NCBI GenBank assembly: GCA_964636815.1
Contig: CAZWTF010000003.1
Location: forward strand, 62,001 to 126,000
Origin: SOIL31 sp964636815
GTDB taxonomy: Bacteria; Babelota; Babeliae; Babelales; Vermiphilaceae
Direction: 5' to 3'
Length of the DNA stretch: 64,000 nucleotides
Below are positions 52,019-60,324 of this stretch, one piece after another. The notes under the pieces were generated by a model. It saw only the letters and a program-made list of their open reading frames with translations. It searched no databases and was not told the DNA's origin. The stretch's first letter is position 1; the number at the start of each line of letters is the position of its first letter. Position numbers and translations under genes: made by a program.

Positions 52019-53678
52019 TTTTTTTACAATTTTTTTCTGTATAGTTGGTTCCTTTTTGAATGCGCATATCTCTATGGAAGTTCGCACTGATAATGGCACC
52101 CCCAATAGTGTTGTTGTTGGACAACCGTTCACACTTGATGTTGTTATTGATGGGGTATATGGATCAGTGCCAATGCCAACAATCAAAGGAATAGAGAGAT
52201 TTAATGCACGGCAATGCGGAGTGTATAGCAGCAGTGTGAATGGCAAAGCAACAGCTCGTTATTCGTATCAGATTCGTATTGATAAAATTGGATCGTATGT
52301 GTTGGGGCCTGCCACTATTACACATCAACAACAAGAGTTTGTTTCTAATCAGGTGAATGTTGATGTGGTAAAAGATATTGCTGCTGTGCAAACACAGAGT
52401 AAAAACAGTACTGCTACTACAGAATCAAAAACATTTTTGCGATTAATGGTGAGTTCAGAATCTGTGGTTGTTGGGCAAAAAATACATTGTGTCTTACGTT
52501 TTTATTATCAAGATCCGGCACTTTCATTAACAAATATTGGTTCACCAGAATTGCTTGGTTTTGATGTTAAAGATAATACTTCATTGGAACATGGTACTGC
52601 ACAAGTTGATGGTGCAGAGTATCATTATGCACAATGGCAATGGGAGATGTACCCAACAAAACCGGGCGAATTTCTTATCCCTGCGTATAGTGCTGATTAT
52701 GAAGTGCAAATAAAAGATAATCATATTTTTGGTGCGTTTTTTATGTTGAGCCGTGCTGATCGTAAGCGAGTATATTCCAATGCCGTTACTATTAAAGTTG
52801 CCGCACTTCCTTATTCACAACTGCCGGTTCATGCAGTTGGACAGTTTGAACGTTTTTCTGCTGAAATAAAACCAGGCATGGCAAAAAAGGGTGAAGGAAT
52901 GGTACTTGCATTAGAAATAGAAGGCAATGGTAATTTGGCAGCTCTTGCAACGCCTGTATTACGTATGCCGGATGCACTAAAATATTATGATTCGAATAGT
53001 ACCATTATTCCTCCAAAACACAGTGATGAACTGCCTAAGAAAAGATTTGAATTTATTGTGCAGGGCATGGAATCTGGTTATTGTGAAATTCCTGAGCAGC
53101 TGTTTACTTATTTCGACATTGATACGTATCGTTATGAAACATTACGTACTGTACCGCTTGCAGTTACAATTACGCCAGGAGTGGCAAGTGCAAAAAAAGA
53201 GCTTGTTGTGTCAGATACGCCAACTAAAGAATCAGCTGTAGCTACAGTTGTTGCAACTATCGCTGATATTAATACAGCAGGTTTGTGGTATGCATCCGGA
53301 GAACGTCGTTCATTGCCATGGTGGTTATTCCAGTTATTGTTATTATTGCCATGTTTTTATATTGCATACCCGTTTATATTAGAGAGGGGTATTTTGTTGA
53401 CAGGAAACAGTGCGCGGTTAGTGCGCTGGCGTGCTTTCAGACAAGCTCGTAAACAGATAGAGATTGCTATAAAAAACGGTGATGATACAAAATTGTATGC
53501 TATTTTTACGCAGCTGTTTCAAGAATTGGGTAAAGATGGAGATAAGGCTTTGCGTCAATCTGCAGGTGAATTTTTTGAACGTATTACACATGCAGCATAT
53601 GGCAAATCAGGTAGTAAAGATGATGAATTATGTGGGATGGCAAAACAATGGTTAGATCGTTTACAAAAACTGATATAA
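51999..53678 (+). CDS. batD: BatD-like protein
   Basis: A 559-residue periplasmic protein anchored by a C-terminal membrane segment (PWWLFQLLLLLPCFYIAYPF). After the signal peptide come Ig-like beta domains (VVGQPFTLDVVIDG, VVVGQKIHCVLRFYYQ), typical of BatD, and then a cytoplasmic tail of about 100 residues. The start overlaps the end of batC; ATG 51987 is also possible. Confidence 0.88.
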   Translation: MVKTVGNFFTIFFCIVGSFLNAHISMEVRTDNGTPNSVVVGQPFTLDVVIDGVYGSVPMPTIKGIERFNARQCGVYSSSVNGKATARYSYQIRIDKIGSYVLGPATITHQQQEFVSNQVNVDVVKDIAAVQTQSKNSTATTESKTFLRLMVSSESVVVGQKIHCVLRFYYQDPALSLTNIGSPELLGFDVKDNTSLEHGTAQVDGAEYHYAQWQWEMYPTKPGEFLIPAYSADYEVQIKDNHIFGAFFMLSRADRKRVYSNAVTIKVAALPYSQLPVHAVGQFERFSAEIKPGMAKKGEGMVLALEIEGNGNLAALATPVLRMPDALKYYDSNSTIIPPKHSDELPKKRFEFIVQGMESGYCEIPEQLFTYFDIDTYRYETLRTVPLAVTITPGVASAKKELVVSDTPTKESAVATVVATIADINTAGLWYASGERRSLPWWLFQLLLLLPCFYIAYPFILERGILLTGNSARLVRWRAFRQARKQIEIAIKNGDDTKLYAIFTQLFQELGKDGDKALRQSAGEFFERITHAAYGKSGSKDDELCGMAKQWLDRLQKLI

Positions 53679-54400
53679 AAAAAATTATTCTATTTTTCTT
53701 GATGGGTTTTGTTGTGATGGCAACAAACACCGGTAATGATGAAGAATTTTTTTTGCGTGGCAATAAGCAGTATGCGCAAAAAAATTATGATGATGCATTT
53801 GCTGCATATGAGATGGTGGGTAAAAAAGGCAGTGCTGTGTATTACAACATGGGTAATTGCTGTTTCCAGAAAGGCGATTATGCACAAGCACTTGTGTATT
53901 GGTCTCGTGCAGAAGTTGGGGCAACCGTTGCAGAATATGCTTCAATTGTGCGTAATAAAGAGCATGTAACCCATTTGCTTGAGAAAGAAGATAATGTATC
54001 TGCACGGCAGAAAATAGTTACTTTTTTACAAACGTTATTGCCGTATATTTCTCTTTTATTGCTCCAGTTTTTATTTTTATTGTGTTGGTATTTTTGTCTG
54101 TTTTTAATGCGTAAACAAAAGATGCGATTGAAAAAAACTATTGTTAGTTGTGTATCTATAGCAATGATGTTTTTTGGATCGCTGTTGCATGTTCATTATA
54201 TCCACCAAGGGAAACACGAAGGCGTTGTGGTAAAGAAAGATGCGCAGCTTTTGGTGGGGCCTGATAAAGGTTTTCAAGCGCTTTGTCCGCTTGTATATGC
54301 TCGCAATGTAGCGGTTAAAGAAAAAAGAGACGGGTGGTATAAAATTCAATATGCTGATATGATTGGCTGGGTTGAAGCAGATATGGTGCAAATTATATAA
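53648..54400 (+). CDS. batE: BatE-like TPR and SH3 protein
   Basis: A 250-residue protein. After a signal peptide there are two TPR units (GNKQYAQKNYDDAFAAYEMV, YNMGNCCFQKGDYAQALVYW), two membrane segments at about 135-190, and a C-terminal SH3-like domain (VKKDAQLLVGPDKGF to GWYKIQYADMIGWVEADMV). This layout is that of BatE. It overlaps batD by 31 bases; an earlier ATG at 53630 is possible. Confidence 0.85.
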   Translation: MVRSFTKTDIKKIILFFLMGFVVMATNTGNDEEFFLRGNKQYAQKNYDDAFAAYEMVGKKGSAVYYNMGNCCFQKGDYAQALVYWSRAEVGATVAEYASIVRNKEHVTHLLEKEDNVSARQKIVTFLQTLLPYISLLLLQFLFLLCWYFCLFLMRKQKMRLKKTIVSCVSIAMMFFGSLLHVHYIHQGKHEGVVVKKDAQLLVGPDKGFQALCPLVYARNVAVKEKRDGWYKIQYADMIGWVEADMVQII

Positions 54401-54428
54401 TATAAAAACTCATAATTGATAACAGCGT

Positions 54429-55472
54429 ATGATTGATAAACATTTTTCTGTGGTGCATTCAGTATTATTTAGCTTGTGTATAAGTATCATGACAATTCTC
54501 ATGATACTTCTTTTTATTGAGTATCGATTTTTTTGCAATCAGTCTCGTGAAATGATTGAGCTTAAGCAAGAATATGCACAGTATGTTCATATCTTAAGCA
54601 AAAAAATTAATGGCGATGATATTGATGACAATGAAGTAACAGATAGTCTTGAAGATGTTGAATCTTTGTATGGGGTCCCCGATTGGAGCGAAGCGGAAAC
54701 GGGGGTAGAGCAAGAAGAGTCTGAAATTGAAATCAAAGAGATTCTTGCGGCAGAAGCAAGTGATGCACCAGATAATGATGATGATTACATAGATGATTCT
54801 TTTGTGGTGATTAATAGACAGCCTGATTATCTTAAACAATCAACACTAGATTATATGCAAGCGGAGGAACTTAATTCCTTAATGACAGCAATTGATATTG
54901 ATCGTTGGTCTGATTATACGGAATCCTCCTTTGTTAAAGTTTCGCAGAATAGGCAACCATCTATATCAACAAAAAAATCTACTGTACAAAATAAGCGTGT
55001 TTCTAAACCTGTCAGTAAACCAAAAACGCATACTACCATGCATCGCTCTATTAAAGAGTGTGGGTTCATTTGGCCTATTGATGCAGATAAATTTTGGTTG
55101 AGTTCATTGTTTGGGCCGCGCAAGCGTGTTGATGGTACATGGGGATTCCATCATGGTATTGATATGGCTGCAGTAAAAGGAACACTTGTTAAAGCTGCAC
55201 GTGCTGGAACAATTGTAGAAGCAGGATTCCAGACAGGGTATGGCAATACTGTTGTTGTACACCATTCTGATGCACTAAAAACACGTTATGCACATTTGCA
55301 CACCATTCGCGTGTATATGGGACAGAAAATAAAGCAGGGAGTAATTATTGGTACGGTAGGGGAGACAGGATTTATTAGAAAAAAGGGGAAAGATGGTTCA
55401 CATCTGCATTTTGAAGTGTATGAAAAAGGTAAGCGGGTAAATCCGATGCACTGTTTACCCAGAGCTGTGTAG
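54429..55472 (+). CDS. Membrane-anchored M23 (LytM-type) peptidase
   Basis: A 347-residue protein with an N-terminal membrane anchor (about 10-36), a short coiled coil, a long acidic disordered linker (about 55-200), and a C-terminal M23 domain. Zinc residues visible are H242 and D245/246 of HHGIDMA and H325/H327 of HLHFEV. It may cut or, as a LytM-type activator, regulate peptidoglycan hydrolysis. The linker contains an in-frame copy of the dispersed 38-bp element (54670-54707), encoding YGVPDWSEAETGV. Confidence 0.9.
   Translation: MIDKHFSVVHSVLFSLCISIMTILMILLFIEYRFFCNQSREMIELKQEYAQYVHILSKKINGDDIDDNEVTDSLEDVESLYGVPDWSEAETGVEQEESEIEIKEILAAEASDAPDNDDDYIDDSFVVINRQPDYLKQSTLDYMQAEELNSLMTAIDIDRWSDYTESSFVKVSQNRQPSISTKKSTVQNKRVSKPVSKPKTHTTMHRSIKECGFIWPIDADKFWLSSLFGPRKRVDGTWGFHHGIDMAAVKGTLVKAARAGTIVEAGFQTGYGNTVVVHHSDALKTRYAHLHTIRVYMGQKIKQGVIIGTVGETGFIRKKGKDGSHLHFEVYEKGKRVNPMHCLPRAV
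54670..54707 (+). repeat. Copy D of the dispersed element, inside a coding region
   Basis: ATGGGGTCCCCGATTGGAGC begins the element, which ends in GGGGGTA. It is read in frame in the acidic linker of the M23 peptidase. It matches the element at 46702-46739 at 31 of 38 positions and that at 4916-4953 at 28 of 38. Confidence 0.78.
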
Positions 55473-55505
55473 GAATAAGAGTAAGAAAAGTTATAAAGGA
55501 AATGT

Positions 55506-56483
55506 ATGGCGCAGGATAAAGTAAAAAAACAGCAGAGTTGGCTTTCGAGTGTTACAGAATTTGTGTTTTTATTGTCGGTTGTTTTTTTGATTCGTACGTT
55601 TGGTTTTGGTTTATATCAAGTACCAACAGGATCTATGGAAACAACCATGTTAGTTGGGGAAAGATTTTTTGCGGATAAATTTTCTTATAATTTGAGAACA
55701 CCACGTCACGGTGAGATTATTTCAATGAATGATCCTGAATTTAAATATTCAAAAAATTGGTTAATGAATCTTTTTCAGCATTATGCGTGGGGACCATCGA
55801 ACTGGACAAAGCGAGTTATTGGTCTGCCGGGTGATACCATTAAAGGTGTGATAGAAGATGGCAAGGCCGTTGTGTATCGCAATGGGCAAAAATTAGATGA
55901 GCCGTATGTTAATAAGTACCCGCTTATCAGAGCGTTTAAACAAGATGTGAATGTATTGATGCAACAGATAGAACAAGAAGTACAACAGATGTCGCGTGGG
56001 TATAAACTTGATCGTAACGCTGTTGATATGTATGTTATGCAACGATTATCGCAAGAGGTGTCGTTCCCACGTTCATATGATCCTAGTGTACCGTATGATC
56101 AGCAACCGTTTTATCGTACGCATGAAAATCGCATTATTCGTGATGAAGAAGGTAACCCTGAGTTGATAGTTCCCGGCCAACCATTGATGCCAAAAAATGG
56201 TAAATTAACTCCAGATGAATCGCGAAATAATTGGAGTGGTTCAGATGTGTTTTATATCAAGCTTGGTTCAGATGAATATTGGGGAATGGGAGATAACCGT
56301 TTAGGCAGTCACGATTCACGTTTCTTTGGCCCTATTAAAGAGCGCGAAATTCATGGTAGAATTCTGTTTCGTATTTGGTCGATGGATAGTAATGAAGCGT
56401 GGTGGATTGTAGATCTGATTAAACACCCGATTGATTTTTGGGCCCGTATGCGTTGGAGCAGATGGCTGCAGTTTGTGAAATAA
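55506..56483 (+). CDS. lepB: Signal peptidase I
   Basis: Cleaves signal peptides at the inner membrane, 325 residues. The catalytic serine is S43 in PTGSMETTM and the lysine K102 in TKRVIGLPGD. GDNRLGSHDSRFFGPI is the third family box. An insert of about 100 residues lies between the second and third boxes, longer than in most bacteria, and is Gln-rich at 145-165. Many secreted proteins in this window are its likely substrates. Confidence 0.94.
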   Translation: MAQDKVKKQQSWLSSVTEFVFLLSVVFLIRTFGFGLYQVPTGSMETTMLVGERFFADKFSYNLRTPRHGEIISMNDPEFKYSKNWLMNLFQHYAWGPSNWTKRVIGLPGDTIKGVIEDGKAVVYRNGQKLDEPYVNKYPLIRAFKQDVNVLMQQIEQEVQQMSRGYKLDRNAVDMYVMQRLSQEVSFPRSYDPSVPYDQQPFYRTHENRIIRDEEGNPELIVPGQPLMPKNGKLTPDESRNNWSGSDVFYIKLGSDEYWGMGDNRLGSHDSRFFGPIKEREIHGRILFRIWSMDSNEAWWIVDLIKHPIDFWARMRWSRWLQFVK

Positions 56484-56496
56484 TAATTTGTTGATA

Positions 56497-56533
56497 AATA
56501 AAAAAGCGCATCTTTAAAGGATGCGTTTTTTTA
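56497..56533 (+). terminator. Intrinsic terminator of lepB
   Basis: CGCATC and GATGCG with an AT-rich loop, flanked by A6 and T7. It may also end the small gene at 56548 on the other strand. Confidence 0.82.
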
Positions 56534-56547
56534 TTGGTTTTTGCTGT

Positions 56548-56973
56548 CTATTTTTGATCGTATTCGCTATATTTTCTTCGACAGTTTTCGTGGTAAGAAA
56601 CAAAGTCTTCTTCTCTATAGAGCTTATCACTTATTATTGTGAAAGAATGATTTTTGTTATCGTTGTCATTGTAGTTAATTGTATATGAGTGGCCTTCTTT
56701 TGTGAATATATCGAGAGAGACGGCTGGTCGTGCCCCGTATTTTAAAAACTTGTAAATTGGATGATGGATATCTGTGTTGTTATTAACTGGAGCAAAGTGA
56801 ATTGTTTTGCGCCCTTGATTGTGTTGAAGATATCCCCCAATTGGTTGGATTATCCAGGTGCTACTATCACTTTGTCGTAATTGTGAATTTTGTTGATTTG
56901 ATTCCATTCCTGAAAGAGATATAGAAATAGTAGATAATGAGATTAATAGGTATTTTTGATATGATTTATTCAT
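56548..56973 (-). CDS. Small secreted protein of unknown function
   Basis: A 141-residue protein with a signal peptide (cleavage near SISLSG-M). The mature part is polar, Asn-rich and probably beta (SYTINYNDNDNKNHSFTI). No family is recognised. It has its own transcript, convergent with lepB. Confidence 0.62.
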   Translation of the reverse strand: MNKSYQKYLLISLSTISISLSGMESNQQNSQLRQSDSSTWIIQPIGGYLQHNQGRKTIHFAPVNNNTDIHHPIYKFLKYGARPAVSLDIFTKEGHSYTINYNDNDNKNHSFTIISDKLYREEDFVSYHENCRRKYSEYDQK

Positions 56974-57243
56974 GATTTTTCTTTCAGTTATTTTTAACTT
57001 TAAATTCAGACAGCTAATTTGATTGCTGTGAATAGTTAAATATTTAACATTATATTACTATTTTATAATAGCATGAGGCATAAAAAAAGCCATATTTTAA
57101 AGGGTTTTTTGAAGAATTGTTCATATTGTTTTGTATAAAGTGATGTATAAAGCTTTTTATAGGGGTGTAAAGCTTGCAGAATAGCTATTTTCTGCTACAT
57201 TTAGAATGTTTACTTTTTTACGGGTAAATAATTGAATTGTTGT
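56974..57243. other. AT-rich intergenic region before the tRNA pair
   Basis: 270 bases without an ORF of note. The tRNA promoter must be here, but no convincing -35/-10 pair stands out. Confidence 0.5.
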
Positions 57244-57317
57244 GGCGGCATAGCCAAGTGGTAAGGCACGGGTCTGCAAAACCTTGATCCCCGGTTCGAA
57301 TCCGGGTGCCGCCTCCA
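57244..57317 (+). tRNA. tRNA-Cys (GCA)
   Basis: Acceptor arms GGCGGCA and TGCCGCC, anticodon loop CTGCAAA giving GCA, T-loop GGTTCGAATCC, and an encoded CCA end. All arms pair. Confidence 0.95.
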
Positions 57318-57329
57318 CGTTATAGGTGT

Positions 57330-57416
57330 GCCGGGATGGCGGAATAGGTAGACGCAAGGGACTTAAAATCCCTCGAGTGTAAACTCGTGCCGGTTCGAGT
57401 CCGGCTCTCGGCACCA
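57330..57416 (+). tRNA. tRNA-Leu (UAA)
   Basis: Acceptor arms GCCGGGA and TCTCGGC, anticodon loop in GGGACTTAAAATCCC giving UAA, a long class II variable arm (TCGAGTGTAAACTCG), T-loop GGTTCGAGTCC and an encoded CCA end. It follows tRNA-Cys by 12 bases. Confidence 0.95.
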
Positions 57417-57553
57417 TACTTTGTTGCTTTGCAACTTTGTCTGGTTTTGTTAAAAAAAAGCAAAGCTAAGATTGTCCAAAAAAAAAGAGATGCTCAAAAA
57501 GTCCTGTAGTAATGACAAAAGATTACGTTAAAAATAAGTTATAACAAAAATAC

Positions 57554-57582
57554 TTGACAACATATGTTCCTATGGATAGCAT
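57554..57582 (+). promoter_or_regulatory. Promoter of the HU gene
   Basis: TTGACA (57554) and TAGCAT (57577) with a 17-base spacer. The HU start codon lies 66 bases downstream, preceded by AAAGGA. Confidence 0.7.
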
Positions 57583-57647
57583 ACAAACTAGTATATCGTT
57601 TTTATTTTGTTTGCTTTGCCATAGATCAATAAGTAAAGGATGTTTAT

Positions 57648-57920
57648 ATGAACAAGGCAAAGTTAATCGAATCAATGGCTAAAGCAACCAAGCAGCCAAA
57701 AGCAATGTGTAAAGAAATGCTTGAAGCAATTCTTTCTTCTATTGGTGGAGCATTAAAGCAAGGCAAATCAGTAGTTTTGACTGGTTTTGGTACTTTCTCA
57801 GTAATGAAAAGAAAAAGCCGTGTAGGTATTAACCCAGTAACACGCGCAAAAATGACAATTGCTGCGAAAAAAGTTCCTAAATTTAAAGCTGGTAAAGCTC
57901 TTAAAGCTTCAATTAAATAA
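57648..57920 (+). CDS. HU-family DNA-binding protein
   Basis: A 90-residue histone-like nucleoid protein. GFGTFSVMKRKSRVGINP and VPKFKAGKALK are the HU arm and C-terminal motifs. It stands alone between its own promoter and terminator. IHF-like function cannot be excluded, but there is a single copy here. Confidence 0.93.
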   Translation: MNKAKLIESMAKATKQPKAMCKEMLEAILSSIGGALKQGKSVVLTGFGTFSVMKRKSRVGINPVTRAKMTIAAKKVPKFKAGKALKASIK

Positions 57921-57945
57921 GCTTTATTCTTTTAGGTAGAAATTG

Positions 57946-57977
57946 AAAAGAAGCGTCCGTTTGGACGCTTCTTTTTG
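57946..57977 (+). terminator. Intrinsic terminator of the HU gene
   Basis: AAGAAGCGTCC and GGACGCTTCTT form a perfect stem around GTTT, followed by T-rich sequence. Confidence 0.92.
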
Positions 57978-58068
57978 TTTTTTAACCCTTTTTTTCTTGA
58001 TTTTCCTGTATTTCAATCAATATACTTAAAGTAGAAATATAGGAAAAAAGATAAAAAAGGAGCTTATC

Positions 58069-58518
58069 ATGCTTAATGAGGGACAAGTAATGCTTACTGA
58101 AGGGCAAGAGATGGCAACGGCTCTTCCAGAAGCAACTAATATTGGTACAGGACTTATCGATTCTTTAAAAAATGCTATGCAGCCGGATGTTATTGCTCAG
58201 AAGATTGGCGTGGACAAAAACATGCTTGTGGATGTTACTTTGTACGGAGCAATCGGCTTTCTTATAGGTTTTCTTCTTAAAAAATATAGTGAATATTTCA
58301 TCTCCATGGCTCTTTTGATTGTAGGGATTGTTGTATTACAGCAATTGGACTATATTTCTTTTTCTATTAATATGCCCAAAATACATGAATTACTTGGTAT
58401 ACAATCAGGTGCAGCCGTTGATGGATATGGAAAATTGTTATGGGAATCGATCAAAGCTAATGTTGCTGGTTCAACAAGCTTAGTAGTCGGTTTTTTAATT
58501 GGACTTAAAGTTGGTTAA
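58069..58518 (+). CDS. FUN14-like small membrane protein
   Basis: A 149-residue protein. The last 95 residues have three hydrophobic helices with Gly patterns: YGAIGFLIGFLLKKYSEYF, then LLIVGIVVLQQLDYISFSIN and LVVGFLIGLKVG. The pattern fits the FUN14 family, known from mitochondria and scattered prokaryotes. It lies 14 bases before the PilB N-domain gene and may share its operon. The role is unknown. Confidence 0.6.
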   Translation: MLNEGQVMLTEGQEMATALPEATNIGTGLIDSLKNAMQPDVIAQKIGVDKNMLVDVTLYGAIGFLIGFLLKKYSEYFISMALLIVGIVVLQQLDYISFSINMPKIHELLGIQSGAAVDGYGKLLWESIKANVAGSTSLVVGFLIGLKVG

Positions 58519-58532
58519 AAAAGGATAGAGAC

Positions 58533-59153
58533 ATGGAGAACAATTTTGAAGTAGGGTTTTTGAAAACTTTAGTTGACCTGAAGCTTATTACCGCAGAAGA
58601 TGCTGTGAAATTGCTTGCAGCGTATCACGAATCAGATGTGGATCAATTTGATGAATTTCTTCTATCTGAAGGAATTCTTGATACAGAAAATCTTCTTCAG
58701 GCGTTATCGCAATATTATCAAGTTCCATCATTTGATGCTTCAGGGTATTTTTTTGAAAGACATTTGTTGCATATGTTCCCTCAAGATATGCTTTTGCGAC
58801 ATGAAATTATTCCTATGCAAGTTGATGAAAATATGATGATTGTGATTGCAGCAAATCCTGACAATCCTGATCTTTTGTTTGAAATTGGGGAATATGTTTC
58901 GTATGACATTCGTTTTCATGTTGGTATTGCGCGTAATATTTGTGATGCCATAGAAGAGTATTACGATAAAGCTGATACTGAAGTTGAAGAAGATGAAGAT
59001 ATTGGGCAAGAACAGTTATTGCGCAGCGAATTCATGCATATAGCCGAATCGGATGAAGAAATTGTGTACCCAACAAACACAGAGTACATGGTAAAAGATG
59101 AAGAAATCGTAGAAGATGAAGAAGGTGAGGTAGAGTATTTTGAAGAACTCTAA
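58533..59153 (+). CDS. Separate MshEN/GspE N-terminal domain protein
   Basis: A 206-residue protein whose first 150 residues are the N-terminal domain of PilB/GspE-type ATPases (LKLITAEDAVKLLAAY, SEGILDTENLLQALSQYY, FPQDMLLRHEIIPM). A 50-residue very acidic tail follows. In other bacteria this domain is fused to the ATPase; here the ATPase is the next gene, in another frame. Confidence 0.83.
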   Translation: MENNFEVGFLKTLVDLKLITAEDAVKLLAAYHESDVDQFDEFLLSEGILDTENLLQALSQYYQVPSFDASGYFFERHLLHMFPQDMLLRHEIIPMQVDENMMIVIAANPDNPDLLFEIGEYVSYDIRFHVGIARNICDAIEEYYDKADTEVEEDEDIGQEQLLRSEFMHIAESDEEIVYPTNTEYMVKDEEIVEDEEGEVEYFEEL

Positions 59154-59160
59154 TCATACA

Positions 59161-60324
59161 ATGGTAGATGAGGAATCAGTTGTTGCGCGTGTTGATGCAT
59201 TATTAAAGAATGCAATTGAACACCGTGCATCAGATATTCATCTTGAACCAACGCGTGATGAGTTACGAGTTCGTTTTCGTATCGATGGTATTTTGGTTGA
59301 TCAACAACCGCTCTCTTCTGCTTTAACAGCATCAATTATTGCACGTCTTAAAATTCTAGCCAATATGGATAGCGCAGAGCGCAGAATTCCACAAGATGGT
59401 AAATTTCATCTGATGCATGCGAATAATGAAGTTGATATACGTGTTTCCACATTCCCTTGTTTGCATGGTGAAAAGATGGTTGTGCGTATTTTAGATCGCA
59501 TGTTACAAACTATTAATCTTGATAGTCTTGGTTTTGAACCCATTATGTTGGATGCATTTAAACGATTAATGCAACGGCAAAGTGGATTTTTTTTAGTAAC
59601 TGGTCCTACGGGGTCAGGAAAAACAACAACGTTGTATGCAACTCTTTCTTTGTTGCATAATTCAGAAAAAAATATTGTCACGTTAGAAGATCCAGTTGAA
59701 TACTCCTTGTCTGGCATTACTCAAGCACAAATCAATCTTCCTGTTGGATTTACGTTTGAAAAAGGGATACGTTCATTAGTTCGTCAAGACCCTGACATTA
59801 TTATGGTGGGGGAAATTAGAGATAAAACCACCGCACGCATTGCTATTGAAGCTGCGCTTACAGGCCATTTGGTATTGAGTACATTACATACAACTGATGC
59901 GCCAAGTGCAATTATGCGTTTAATGGATATGGGTATTGAGCCATTTTTAATCAATGCAGCGCTTTCTGGAGTGCTTGCGCAAAGATTAGCGCGTAAATTA
60001 TGTGTTGATTGTCGCACAAGTCGTCCTGCAACTGCAGAAGAAAAGCGTTTATTAAAACAGTGTGGTATTAAAGATATGAATATCGTCTATGAATCGCAAG
60101 GTTGTGGTGCATGCGATAATCTTGGATACAAAGGGCGTGTGGGAATATTTGAACTGTTAGAAATTTCACCAGAGTTACGATCATTGATTATTAACAACCC
60201 ACAGTTTGATGAAATGTATAGTCAGGCGCTTGCTAATGGTATGAAGACGTTAGAAAGTGATGGTGCGCATAAAGTTAAAGAAGGTATTATTTCTTTAGCG
60301 GAATACGCACGTATTATTGCTTAA
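59161..60324 (+). CDS. pilB: Type IV pilus/type II secretion ATPase core (PilB/GspE-like)
   Basis: A 387-residue assembly ATPase lacking the usual N-terminal domain, which is encoded by the preceding gene. GPTGSGKTT (from residue 148) is Walker A. The Asp box RDPDIIMVGEIRD and the His box GHLVLSTLHT follow, and a four-Cys zinc motif (CVDC and CGAC) is present as in PilB/GspE. I start at ATG 59161; a TTG at 59140 would overlap the upstream gene by 14 bases. With the pilin and PilD at 17-19 kb it indicates a working type IV pilus or secretion system. Confidence 0.9.
   Translation: MVDEESVVARVDALLKNAIEHRASDIHLEPTRDELRVRFRIDGILVDQQPLSSALTASIIARLKILANMDSAERRIPQDGKFHLMHANNEVDIRVSTFPCLHGEKMVVRILDRMLQTINLDSLGFEPIMLDAFKRLMQRQSGFFLVTGPTGSGKTTTLYATLSLLHNSEKNIVTLEDPVEYSLSGITQAQINLPVGFTFEKGIRSLVRQDPDIIMVGEIRDKTTARIAIEAALTGHLVLSTLHTTDAPSAIMRLMDMGIEPFLINAALSGVLAQRLARKLCVDCRTSRPATAEEKRLLKQCGIKDMNIVYESQGCGACDNLGYKGRVGIFELLEISPELRSLIINNPQFDEMYSQALANGMKTLESDGAHKVKEGIISLAEYARIIA

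Noticed and set aside
57157..57417. Minus-strand ORF of 86 codons
   Set aside because: It runs antisense through both tRNA genes and gives the well-known spurious AGLEPARV-type peptide.
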